Source: Clostridia bacterium (GTDB lineage: Bacteria > Bacillota > Clostridia > Christensenellales > Aristaeellaceae). Taken from it: 40,795 nt of DNA. Location of the stretch: NCBI GenBank assembly GCA_030537395.1, contig JAUNMW010000005.1, forward strand, positions 1 through 40,795, given 5' to 3'. The notes under the pieces were generated by a model. That model was not told the DNA's origin. It saw nothing but the letters and a program-made list of their open reading frames with translations, and ran no database searches. Numbering within the stretch: the stretch's first letter is position 1; every line of letters begins with the position of its first letter. This document shows positions 30,298 through 38,814 of the stretch, one piece after another. The position numbers and the translations under genes were made by a program.

Positions 30298-30449
30298 GAG
30301 CTATTTTATACAAACAGAGCATTTTTTTGTTCCCAATTTGTTTCTGCAATGGAAAAACAGGAATTTTTCTTTTTTTCGGTGAATTGTATTACCTGTATCG
30401 AAAATAACTTGCAGGATTGAACATGAAATATTGATTTGGAGGCTTCAAC

Positions 30450-31445
30450 ATGAACATGGCTGTTGGCAGCATGCCTCACGGTAAAAGAAACCTGATCACC
30501 GATGTGCCCGGAGTTCGGGTAGGGCATGCTGCCGTGGATCGGGATGGATGCCATACAGGCGTCACGGTGGTTCTGCCGCCCCGGCGCAATCCGTTTATTG
30601 AGAAATTGACCGCGGCTTCCTGCGTGTTGAACGGCTTCGGGAAAACGCTGGGCCTGGTGCAAATCGATGAATTGGGAACGCTTGAAACGCCCATCGCGCT
30701 GACCAATACGCTGAATGTTGGGAAAGTGCATGACGCGCTGGTATCCTATATGGTGTCCCTCTGTAAACAGGACGGCATTGAGCTTACCTCTGTTAACCCG
30801 GTTGTTTGCGAATGCAATGACAGCCGTTTAAGCGACATTGTGAAGCGGCCCATCGGGGAAAAGGAGGTTTTGGATGCTATAGCGTCTGCGTCCGAGGATT
30901 TTGCGCAGGGCGCCGTAGGAGCAGGGCGGGGAACCATCTGCTATGGACTGAAGGGCGGCATCGGTTCTTCTTCCAGACTGATGGAGCTGGATGGAAAGAC
31001 CTATACCATGGGCGTACTGGTGCAAAGCAATTATGGGGCGTCGGCCGATTTCCGCTTATCCTGCCTGCCAGAGGGGCTGGCGGAATCGGATCAGGGCAGC
31101 ATCATCCTGATCGTGGCGACGGATCTTCCTTTATCCGCCCGGCAGCTCAAGCGCGTGCTGCGCCGCACGTCGGTTGGCATGGCCCGCTTGGGTTCGTATA
31201 TCGGTCATGGCAGCGGTGAAATAGCCGTTGGGTTCACAACTGCTCCGTTGCTGGCAGAGGGCGAAAGCTTTCAAACGCAGCGGATTATGCGAGAGGATAA
31301 AATGAACATTCCTTTCCGGGCTGTGGGCGAATGCGCCGAGGAAGCTATTTTGCAATCCATGTGGAATGCTCAGCCGGATACCGCCCGGGACGGCAGCGCA
31401 GTTCCCGCTCTGCGGGAGTATTTAAAGAAAGAGGCGAAAGATTGA
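30450..31445 (+). CDS. P1-family aminopeptidase (DmpA/BapA-type, S58)
   Basis: The 331-residue protein is of the self-cleaving DmpA family, which releases N-terminal residues, including D-Ala, from peptides and amides. Visible motifs are NLITDVPGVRVGHA near residues 14-27, ETPIALTNTLNVGKVHDAL near 79-97, VGAGRGTICYGLKGGIGSSSR near 156-176 with the autocleavage site and nucleophile Ser at about 173, and a C-terminal FTTAP. No signal peptide is seen, so it is cytosolic. GGAGG lies 8 bases before the ATG. Its stop overlaps the start of the transaminase gene (TGATG), so the two are translationally coupled. Confidence 0.92.
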   Translation: MNMAVGSMPHGKRNLITDVPGVRVGHAAVDRDGCHTGVTVVLPPRRNPFIEKLTAASCVLNGFGKTLGLVQIDELGTLETPIALTNTLNVGKVHDALVSYMVSLCKQDGIELTSVNPVVCECNDSRLSDIVKRPIGEKEVLDAIASASEDFAQGAVGAGRGTICYGLKGGIGSSSRLMELDGKTYTMGVLVQSNYGASADFRLSCLPEGLAESDQGSIILIVATDLPLSARQLKRVLRRTSVGMARLGSYIGHGSGEIAVGFTTAPLLAEGESFQTQRIMREDKMNIPFRAVGECAEEAILQSMWNAQPDTARDGSAVPALREYLKKEAKD

Positions 31446-32287
31446 TGAAGGAGCTGGGGTATTACAATGGCCGCATCGGCGAGCTGAATGAAATGATGGT
31501 GCCCATGAACGACAGGGCATGCTGGTTCGGTGATGGGGTATATGAAGCGGGTATGTGCCGGAATTACCATGTTTTCACCCTGGATGAGCATGTGAACAGG
31601 CTTTATCGCAGCGCTTCCATGCTTGAAATCCAAATTCCCGTATCAAAACAGGAATTGAAGGATTTGCTGAACAGCCTTGTTTTGAAAATGGATACCGGCA
31701 ACCTGCTGGTGTACTGCCAGGTGACCCGGGGCGGGGGCCCTCGAAGCCACGCTTTTCCGGACGGCCCGGCCAATCTGTGGATCACGCTTCGGCCTAAGGA
31801 ACTGAATCCTGATATGGAACCGGTTTCCCTGATCACGGGAGAGGATACACGCTTTTTCCATTGCAATATCAAAACCCTGAACCTGATTCCTTCAGTGATG
31901 GCCAACGAAAAAGCCCGACGGGCGGGCTGCTATGAGCATGTTTTTTACCGTCCTGGCGGACGGATAACGGAATGCTCCCACAGCAATGTGCACATCATAA
32001 AAGACGGCGTGTTTTACACTGCGCCGCTGGATAATCTGATTCTGCCCGGTATCGCCCGGGCTCACCTGATTTCAGCCTGCTGCAGGCTGGGGATTCCCGT
32101 TCATGAAACGCCGTATCTGTTGGAGGATTTGATGAACGCCGATGAAATCATCACGTCCAGTTCCACCGCGCCATGCGTTCGGGCCTGCAGGGTGGATGGA
32201 AAAGACGCGGGCATGAAGCGGCCGGATTTGTATAACGCGCTCCATGAAGCGATCTTCAATGAATACTACAAAGAAACAAATGATTGA
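31445..32287 (+). CDS. dat: D-amino-acid transaminase (class IV aminotransferase)
   Basis: The enzyme moves the amino group between D-amino acids and 2-oxo acids (for example D-alanine + 2-oxoglutarate to pyruvate + D-glutamate). The 280-residue product has class-IV motifs: DRACWFGDGVYEAG at residues 23-36, CNIKTLNLIP at 140-149 with the PLP Lys at 143, and ITECSHSNVHII near residue 178. The NIKTLNL form and the overall length match D-alanine transaminases better than branched-chain ones. Its ATG overlaps the stop of the P1-peptidase gene and it ends 14 bases before the M55 peptidase gene. Confidence 0.9.
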   Translation: MKELGYYNGRIGELNEMMVPMNDRACWFGDGVYEAGMCRNYHVFTLDEHVNRLYRSASMLEIQIPVSKQELKDLLNSLVLKMDTGNLLVYCQVTRGGGPRSHAFPDGPANLWITLRPKELNPDMEPVSLITGEDTRFFHCNIKTLNLIPSVMANEKARRAGCYEHVFYRPGGRITECSHSNVHIIKDGVFYTAPLDNLILPGIARAHLISACCRLGIPVHETPYLLEDLMNADEIITSSSTAPCVRACRVDGKDAGMKRPDLYNALHEAIFNEYYKETND

Positions 32288-32301
32288 AAAGGAGAATTAA
32301 G

Positions 32302-33096
32302 ATGAAGCTTTTTGTATCCGCCGATATTGAAGGAACCACTGGTATCACCCTCTGGGATGAAACGGAAAACGGCCATTCCCGCTATGCTTATTTCCAGCAG
32401 CAGATGACCAAGGAAGTGGCCGCCGCCTGCCAGGGCGCTTTGGACGCGGGCTGCTGCGATATCCTGATCAAGGACGCCCACGACAGCGCCTGCAACCTGA
32501 TCCCCTCCATGCTGCCGGAGGAGGTTCGCATTTTCCGGGGCTGGGGCAGCGACATCATGAGCATGATGGCGGGGCTGGAAAAGGATTACGACGGTGTGTT
32601 TTTCACCGGCTACCATTCCGGCGCGGGCATGGACACCAATCCCCTTTCCCATACCATGAACACCAGAAACAATTATGTGCGCATCAACGGCATGATCGCG
32701 CCGGAGCTGATGATTAATAGCCTGACGGCTGCTTATCTGGGGGTGCCGGTTCGCCTGGTTACAGGCGACAAGGGATTGTGCGACTGGATGAAGGCCATTA
32801 ATCCCAACATTGAAACCGTGGCTGTCAGTGAAGGCCGGGGCCGGGGGTCCATTTCCATTCATCCCAACAAAGCCCTGCGCCTGATCCGGGAGGCGGCGGA
32901 GCGCGCCGTAAAGAAGGATGGGGCGAACTGCATGTTCCCCTTGCCTGAGCATTTCATGGTGGAAATCTCATTCAAGGATCATTTCCGGGCAAAGGGAGCC
33001 TCCTATCCCGGCGTGGTTCAAACCGGTCCTGCCAGCGTAGCATTTGAAGCGGACGATTGGATGGATGTTCTGCGTATGCTGGATAACGTGCTATAA
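32302..33096 (+). CDS. M55-family D-aminopeptidase (DppA-like)
   Basis: The 264-residue protein begins MKLFVSADIEGTTGI, the M55 signature with zinc-binding Asp8 and Glu10, followed by IKDAHDSACNL near residue 61, TGYHSGAGMD near residue 103, and a later NPLSHTMN. These correspond to the DxE, DxH and His ligands of the DppA zinc pair. DppA of B. subtilis removes N-terminal D-residues, for example from D-Ala-D-Ala. AAAAGGAG precedes the ATG at 32302; a start at 32284 would add six residues that lack a ribosome binding site. It is the last gene of a three-gene D-peptide operon ending at a strong terminator. Confidence 0.93.
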   Translation: MKLFVSADIEGTTGITLWDETENGHSRYAYFQQQMTKEVAAACQGALDAGCCDILIKDAHDSACNLIPSMLPEEVRIFRGWGSDIMSMMAGLEKDYDGVFFTGYHSGAGMDTNPLSHTMNTRNNYVRINGMIAPELMINSLTAAYLGVPVRLVTGDKGLCDWMKAINPNIETVAVSEGRGRGSISIHPNKALRLIREAAERAVKKDGANCMFPLPEHFMVEISFKDHFRAKGASYPGVVQTGPASVAFEADDWMDVLRMLDNVL

Positions 33097-33117
33097 TCAT
33101 ATCATCAAAAAAAATAA

Positions 33118-33158
33118 GGCTGCATCGGATTCTTCTTTCCGGTGCAGCCCGCTTTTTT
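33118..33158. terminator. Terminator of the D-peptide operon, overlapping the convergent GH10 stop codon
   Basis: GGCTGCATCGGA and TCCGGTGCAGCC form a 12-bp stem with one G-T pair, followed by CGCTTTTTT. The last T residues also form the reverse-strand stop codon of the GH10 gene. The A-run at 33106-33114 could serve as T-run for the minus strand. Confidence 0.88.
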
Positions 33159-34359
33159 ACTGCTTTAGCGCTTCATAAACCTTGCTGAATGCATCCTTGT
33201 AATTCAATTTCAGATCAAAGAGGCCGCCGTAGGGACTGTTCAAATTGTATACATAGTTTCCCTTGGGCGCATTGGTATCCGTCAATCCCCAAATGGAAAC
33301 CGCTTTCAAAGGATTGCCGTTTTCTCCATTCAGGCCCATGAATACCTTGAACAGATTGGCGTAGAATTCCGCATGCTTATCCGCCTGGGAAAGATCAAAA
33401 TTTCTTACGGCCATTTCAGTGATCTGAACCTCCAGCCCCATAGCGGCGTAATTCAGGATTTCATTTTCGATCATACCCAGGTGGCTGTCCACAAGACAGC
33501 CCTCCTGCACGCCGTAGCCGCCGATATAGCCCTGCATGCCGATCCCGTCGCACAGTTTGCGCGGATTGCCGTTTTCATCCTGTACGAAAGAATTGACTTC
33601 TTCAATCAGGCAGCGGATGGCGTTCGCTTTATCAGAAAAATAAGCGTTGTAATCGTTGTAATACAGCTTGATATCGGCTCCCAGGGCTTCCACGGCATTT
33701 TTCGCATACAGGAAAGCCCAGGACACGTAATCATCGCCCATATACTCCCTGAAAAGGTTCACGCTGCCGCTTCGCATGGTGCGCAGATGCCGGGGATCCC
33801 CTGCGGCGTATTCATTTGCGCCGTCCGCTACTGCCTCGTTTACCACATCCCAGCAGTAAACCACCCCAGGAAATTTTTCCTCAAAGTGCTTCACCACTTC
33901 GTTGATATAGTATTCCGTGCGGGCTTTGATGGTTTCCTGATCGGCAAAGGGCTTTTTCATATTATACTCTTCATGAAAAAACCATTCCGTCATATAAGCG
34001 TCCCACACCAGCACATGCCCGCGCACGCCGATGCCATTGTCTTGAGCCCATTGAACCATTTTGTCCGCCGCGGAATAATTCATGGCGGGCATGCCGTCTG
34101 TGCGTGCCTTGGTGGCCCGTTCATCCAGCAGGGAATAAGCTTTCATTTCATTGGTAGTGGTGATGCTGTTAAAATGGGTCTGCACCAGCTTCAGATAGTT
34201 TTTATCCGTCAGCTGCCCATAGGACAGGGGAGCCCCCAGCTTAAAACCGTAAGGCTCGGCAAGGGTGCACAGGCTTTCAAAGGTTTCTTCCTCCGCCACC
34301 GCAGCGGCGCATCCGCTGAGCAAAGCCAGAATAGACAGAACGGCGATCCATTTTTTCAT
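33157..34359 (-). CDS. GH10 endo-beta-1,4-xylanase lipoprotein
   Basis: The 400-residue protein starts with a lipoprotein signal with a canonical LLSGC lipobox (Cys17), so it should be anchored to the outer face of the membrane. The single GH10 domain spans about residues 35-398 and has the substrate motif TTTNEMK (67-73), HVLVWD (115-120), WDVVNEA with acid/base E175, and ITEMAV with nucleophile E315. The second His of the usual HxLVWH is Asp here. WGLTDTNAPK near the end is the usual GH10 subsite loop. AGGAGGATA precedes the ATG. It follows the GH10-GH43 gene by 54 bases and is probably in one operon with it. Confidence 0.94.
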   Translation of the reverse strand: MKKWIAVLSILALLSGCAAAVAEEETFESLCTLAEPYGFKLGAPLSYGQLTDKNYLKLVQTHFNSITTTNEMKAYSLLDERATKARTDGMPAMNYSAADKMVQWAQDNGIGVRGHVLVWDAYMTEWFFHEEYNMKKPFADQETIKARTEYYINEVVKHFEEKFPGVVYCWDVVNEAVADGANEYAAGDPRHLRTMRSGSVNLFREYMGDDYVSWAFLYAKNAVEALGADIKLYYNDYNAYFSDKANAIRCLIEEVNSFVQDENGNPRKLCDGIGMQGYIGGYGVQEGCLVDSHLGMIENEILNYAAMGLEVQITEMAVRNFDLSQADKHAEFYANLFKVFMGLNGENGNPLKAVSIWGLTDTNAPKGNYVYNLNSPYGGLFDLKLNYKDAFSKVYEALKQ

Positions 34360-34413
34360 GATAGTATCCTCCTCTTATTTTGAAATATTTGTTTTGCAAT
34401 GAAATACTGTAAT

Positions 34414-37026
34414 TTATCTGCCGAATTGCCATTGCGCCAGCATGAAATCCGGTTTGCTGAAGCAGAGGTATAAATCATGAACGCCCGTTATCTCCTCAGA
34501 CAGCCAGAATACTGCGTCCTGCCACTCCTCCGCTTTTTTCAGCGTGAACTGCGCACAGGGTTCAGCCTGAAAATCATCCAGCAAAATGGTAACAACGGTG
34601 TCATTTTCAGCCATCCAGCGAAGAGACAGATTGACGGCACCCTGATCTGTAAAATCCGCTTGGGAAACACCGATCCAGCTTCCGGACACAGTGCTTTCCG
34701 CGTACAGGTTTTCCCGTTTCTGCCTGATGCCAACGCCGGCCATGGAAGCCGCGGCAGCTGCCGGAACAGAACGATACGGATCAAACGCACGAAGCTGTTT
34801 TACGCCTGTGTAAGTTCCCTCTGATAAATCCGGCAGACCTTTGTCATTCAGGCGAAGAACATCAATAAACGTACTGCGGTAGCCGGCATTCCATCCCATT
34901 TGATGATCGATGGTCGCGGCATGGTAGGTGATATACCATTGCCCTTTGAACTTAAACATGCAGTGATGATTGTTGCCTCCGACTCCGAAATAGCTGCCCG
35001 GATTTTTCAGCACTCGGCCTCCGTATACGAAAGGTCCCAGGGGATAATCCGAAATCATGTAAACGATTTCACCGCTGTAAAAGCCTTGAGAGCTGCCGGA
35101 AGACGGCACCTGAAAATTGCTGCAATAAGAATAAACGTATGTATTGCCGAATTTGTTGATGCCGGAATCCTCAAACAGCCACGGCGCATCAATTCTTACC
35201 GGATCGCCGTCCAGGCTGATCATATCTTCTCCCAGCTTCACTGCCCGGGCGGTTCCGGGAGCTGAAGCCTTTCCGTCCGGAATACCGCCTCCAAAGTATA
35301 AATACGCGTTTCCGTCATCGTCCATGAAAACAGCGGGATCAAACAGCCAGGTGACGGTATCGCAGGAAGGAGTGGAACGGCTGATCAACGGTTTTCCCAA
35401 AGGATCGGTAAAGGGCCCTGTGGGGCTGTCTGCCGTCAGCACGCCGATTCCGCCGGCGCTGTTGGCAAAATACAGGAAAAAGCGATCCTTGCCGTCGATG
35501 TTTTTCCAGGCCGCGCTGGGAGCCCAGGAATTGGAGGCCCAGGCTGCCGCGCCCTGCCGTCCGGCGACGGGAATATCGCCGTGATCCTGCCAGTTGACCA
35601 AATCATCGGATGAAATGACTCGCAGGGTGGTTATATTGCCGTATGTATTCGTTTGAATAACGCCGTTATGATCATACATGGGCTCGTCCCCGGTCATGTA
35701 CAGGTAGATTCTGTCCTGGTATTCCATAGCCCATGGATCGGCACCAAAGTGCTGTACCATGACGGGATTGTGCTGATTCAATGTTTTAAAAACCATCACT
35801 TTTTCCTCCGGAGGTTCTTCGTAAAGGTCAAGCGCTTTCAGGGCTTCAATGCAGGCTCCTTCATCATGGCTGTCGGGAACCATGGGATCCTGCAGCGCGC
35901 CGAAATAAGATAGTTTTGGCTTCAAATCATCGTCGAATAAAAGCGGATATGCCTGCTCTCTGGAATTGTTCAGGGCGGATTGGGAATCAGTCAAGTTGGC
36001 AAAGGTCACGCTTTCAATGGGAATATGAAGATCATTCCGAAGGCTTTCCAGCATTTGAAGCAGCGTTTTATAGCGCGCGGCCAGCTGCATTTGGCCCAGT
36101 GCGGAAGGATCCGAGGTTTTTACGTCCAATTCCGTAATATGAATGGATAAACCTATATCCGAAAAGCTTTGGATCACCTGTTTGTATTCATTTACAGAGG
36201 GCTCATCCATTCCCAGGTGTCCATGCAGCCCCACGCCGTCCACAAGATTCAATGCCTTTAAGCGCTGAAGCCAATGAATCATCGCATCTGATTTGTCTTT
36301 CGTAAAGCAATCAGAATCGCATAAAAGAAGCTGCTGATCCGCCGCGGCGTACTTTTTTGCAAATTGGAAAGCCAGTTCGATATAATCGCTGCCGATGATC
36401 CGATACCAAAGGTTATCCTTGACGCGCAGCATTAAAGGGTCCCCTTGGGAGGGATCGATGGCTTCATCCACCACATCCCAGGCGCATACCAATCCCGGAT
36501 AGGCGGTGTTGATATATGTCATTTCATCCCGAATATAGTTTTCCATCCGGGCGATTAGGGTATCCCGATCCACCAGCTTGGCAGAGCTCCCCTGGGCCCA
36601 GTTTTCGGTGAAAAACCATTTGGGCATCTGCTTATGACTGATCAGCGCATGAGCGCGAACACGCATTCCATGTTCCTGAGCAAAAGAAAGGATTTTGTCC
36701 GTTTGATCGAAATACAGGGCGACGCGATTTGGATCGTTCAGCTTTTTTGTGGCGTTCCGCGCCAGCAGATAGTTTCCTTCCATCATGGATACGCAGGATA
36801 GCAGATTGAAACATGATACGACAGCGTTCGCAGGCGGACCTGAAATCTCATTTCCTATAAGCGATACGCCCACCAGAAAGCTGCCTTCATAACGCTGGGA
36901 GAGCGCAGGATATGCGCCGTTCGATTGATATACTGCGTAAGCGGATGCGAAGCTTTCGCCGGAAGCAATGGACAGGCAGGAAATGACAAGTATACAGACA
37001 AGCAGGAACGCCGCTGTTCTTTTCAA
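34414..37026 (-). CDS. Secreted GH10-GH43 fusion with C-terminal beta domain
   Basis: A TTG at 37026 with AAGGAGGG seven bases upstream starts an 870-residue protein. A signal peptide (about residues 1-24) precedes a GH10 domain (about 45-385), a GH43 domain (about 412-735) and a beta-rich C-terminus (about 745-870) that may be a carbohydrate-binding or GH43-associated domain. GH10 keeps acid/base E188 and nucleophile E299, but WDVVNE reads WDVVDE, the NEMK motif is SMME at 80-83, VWH is ISH at 129-131, and WGLTD is ANLTD. GH43 keeps its three acids: D430 (ADPWA), D563 (LFDPAV) and E619 (LFEDSG). It probably debranches or trims xylan side chains; the GH10 half may have unusual specificity. 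It is divergent from the esterase gene. Confidence 0.92.
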   Translation of the reverse strand: MKRTAAFLLVCILVISCLSIASGESFASAYAVYQSNGAYPALSQRYEGSFLVGVSLIGNEISGPPANAVVSCFNLLSCVSMMEGNYLLARNATKKLNDPNRVALYFDQTDKILSFAQEHGMRVRAHALISHKQMPKWFFTENWAQGSSAKLVDRDTLIARMENYIRDEMTYINTAYPGLVCAWDVVDEAIDPSQGDPLMLRVKDNLWYRIIGSDYIELAFQFAKKYAAADQQLLLCDSDCFTKDKSDAMIHWLQRLKALNLVDGVGLHGHLGMDEPSVNEYKQVIQSFSDIGLSIHITELDVKTSDPSALGQMQLAARYKTLLQMLESLRNDLHIPIESVTFANLTDSQSALNNSREQAYPLLFDDDLKPKLSYFGALQDPMVPDSHDEGACIEALKALDLYEEPPEEKVMVFKTLNQHNPVMVQHFGADPWAMEYQDRIYLYMTGDEPMYDHNGVIQTNTYGNITTLRVISSDDLVNWQDHGDIPVAGRQGAAAWASNSWAPSAAWKNIDGKDRFFLYFANSAGGIGVLTADSPTGPFTDPLGKPLISRSTPSCDTVTWLFDPAVFMDDDGNAYLYFGGGIPDGKASAPGTARAVKLGEDMISLDGDPVRIDAPWLFEDSGINKFGNTYVYSYCSNFQVPSSGSSQGFYSGEIVYMISDYPLGPFVYGGRVLKNPGSYFGVGGNNHHCMFKFKGQWYITYHAATIDHQMGWNAGYRSTFIDVLRLNDKGLPDLSEGTYTGVKQLRAFDPYRSVPAAAAASMAGVGIRQKRENLYAESTVSGSWIGVSQADFTDQGAVNLSLRWMAENDTVVTILLDDFQAEPCAQFTLKKAEEWQDAVFWLSEEITGVHDLYLCFSKPDFMLAQWQFGR

Positions 37027-37128
37027 AGGAACGCCCTCCTTTATTGTCAGGATATAAATTATTATTTCTGCTTTTATATATGAAATTCCTGTTCATTCGT
37101 TGCGATGAATTTCTTTATATTTGATTTT

Positions 37129-37157
37129 ATTATATCGTTTTAGGAGCTAAATTGAAA
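37129..37157 (-). promoter_or_regulatory. Putative promoter of the GH10-GH43/GH10 operon
   Basis: On the minus strand a perfect TATAAT (37134-37129) is 17 bases from TTTCAA (37157-37152), a weak -35. The rest of 37027-37264 is AT-rich; no clear promoter for the plus strand was identified. Confidence 0.45.
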
Positions 37158-37264
37158 AACAGTTGATGATTGCCGGAAAAACGATTGATTTTTTCTGTTT
37201 TATGTGAGAAAATGGAATCAAACAATGAATGTGTAATATTTCAAACCGGAAGGAGGAGATTTTT

Positions 37265-38794
37265 ATGATTCGTAGGGTGAAAACGGAAAACGGCTGGATA
37301 AAAGGGCTCCCCGCGGCGGACCCGCGGATCACCAGCTATAAGGGAATCCCTTACGCCGCGCCGCCTGTTGGCATGAACCGGTGGCGCGCACCTCAGCCTT
37401 GCCAGGATTGGAAGGGAGATCTGGAGGCGTACGCGTTTTCTCCTATCCCCATGCAGGCCCCCATCAGCGCGGACCCCAAGCAATTGTATGATCGGGAATG
37501 GCATGTGGATAAAGAAATCCCCATGGGAGAGAACTGCCTGACGCTGAATATTTGGGCTCCGGCGGATGGAAGGGAAAATATGCCCGTTTTCGTATGGTAT
37601 TTTGGCGGCGGTTTACAAGTGGGCTACAGCGCGGAAATGGAATTTGATGGCGAACGCATCGCCAGGCGCGGCATCGTGGTCGTTACTGTAAATTACCGGG
37701 TGGGAGTTTTCGGTTTCCTGTGCCATCCGGAAATCACTCAGGAAGCGCCAGAGGCTCCCGCCAATTTCGGCTTTCTGGATCAACGGGCTGCCACTCAGTG
37801 GGTAAAGCGAAATATCGCAGCATTTGGCGGCGATCCCGATAACATCACCATCGGGGGCCAAAGCGCGGGCGGCATGAGCGTATCCGCGCAAATGACGTGC
37901 CCGGAAAACAAAGGCCTGTTTCAGCGCGCGATTATTCAAAGCGGCGCTTTTGCTCCGCCATATCCGTTCCGTTTTGGCCTGTGCAGTGATTTGGATAAAG
38001 CAGAGGAAAGAGGGAAAGCTTTTTTCGATTTTCTGGGCGTGAAATCGCTTTCTGAAGCAAGGAACATGGACGCTGTAACGCTGCGCGATAAAGCGCTTGA
38101 ATGGGATGGAATCCACGGCTGGGGGAAAACCTTCGGTGAAGCCGTAGACGGCGTGTTTTCCAAAAGAAACAGTCAGGAATGGTTCCGGGATGAAAATCGA
38201 CTGCCGGTTCCCGTGCTGCTGGGACACACGAGCAGTGAATTTATCCACAGTCCCCAAGCAAAAAACGATACGGAGCTGCGTGAATTTTCCGAAAAAGCCT
38301 TTGGAAATCAAGCGAAAAAACTGCTGTCTTTCTTTTCAAGGCCCGCTTCGGAGGAATCCATTCGGAAGGAAGGCAGCGTGAATTCTATCGAATTTGCTGT
38401 GCGGGCTGCCGCGCGCCATCAGCTGACAAACGGAATCCATATCCCGCTGTATTATTATCAATTTGATGCGGAAATCCCCGGATGGGATCATCCGGGAACC
38501 TTCCATTCGGTGGATCTTTGGTTCTTTTTTGAAACTTTGGCTAAATGCTGGCGGCCTTTTCGGGGCAAGCATTACGATCTGGCACGCCAAATGTGCGATT
38601 ATTGGTGCAATTTTATAAAAACGGGGGATCCAAACGGCGCGGGAAGCGATGGAGAGCAGCTGCCTTATTGGCCTGCGTTTGATCCAAAGGCTCCGGTACG
38701 AATGAATTTTGGGGATACCTCTGCTGCACATCAATGTCCCGCAGGCGGACTGGTTGATTTTTTGCTGGATCAATACTTGAGCGAAAAAGAATAA
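37265..38794 (+). CDS. Type-B carboxylesterase
   Basis: AAGGAGGAG stands 8 bases before the ATG at 37265, giving 509 residues. The alpha/beta-hydrolase carboxylesterase features are visible: GIPYAAPPVGMNRWRAPQP near residues 30-48, ENCLTLNIWAP near 89-99, a GGG oxyanion stretch (FGGGLQVG near 112), and GGQSAGG with the nucleophile Ser at 200. A later EFIHSPQAKND and FHSVDLWFFF probably provide the Glu/Asp and His of the triad. No signal peptide is seen, so it would act inside the cell, perhaps deacylating imported acetyl- or feruloyl-oligosaccharides made by the neighbouring xylanases. It is followed after 20 bases by a GH18 gene. Confidence 0.9.
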   Translation: MIRRVKTENGWIKGLPAADPRITSYKGIPYAAPPVGMNRWRAPQPCQDWKGDLEAYAFSPIPMQAPISADPKQLYDREWHVDKEIPMGENCLTLNIWAPADGRENMPVFVWYFGGGLQVGYSAEMEFDGERIARRGIVVVTVNYRVGVFGFLCHPEITQEAPEAPANFGFLDQRAATQWVKRNIAAFGGDPDNITIGGQSAGGMSVSAQMTCPENKGLFQRAIIQSGAFAPPYPFRFGLCSDLDKAEERGKAFFDFLGVKSLSEARNMDAVTLRDKALEWDGIHGWGKTFGEAVDGVFSKRNSQEWFRDENRLPVPVLLGHTSSEFIHSPQAKNDTELREFSEKAFGNQAKKLLSFFSRPASEESIRKEGSVNSIEFAVRAAARHQLTNGIHIPLYYYQFDAEIPGWDHPGTFHSVDLWFFFETLAKCWRPFRGKHYDLARQMCDYWCNFIKTGDPNGAGSDGEQLPYWPAFDPKAPVRMNFGDTSAAHQCPAGGLVDFLLDQYLSEKE

Positions 38795-38814
38795 AATGAT
38801 GGAAAGGAGCAGCA

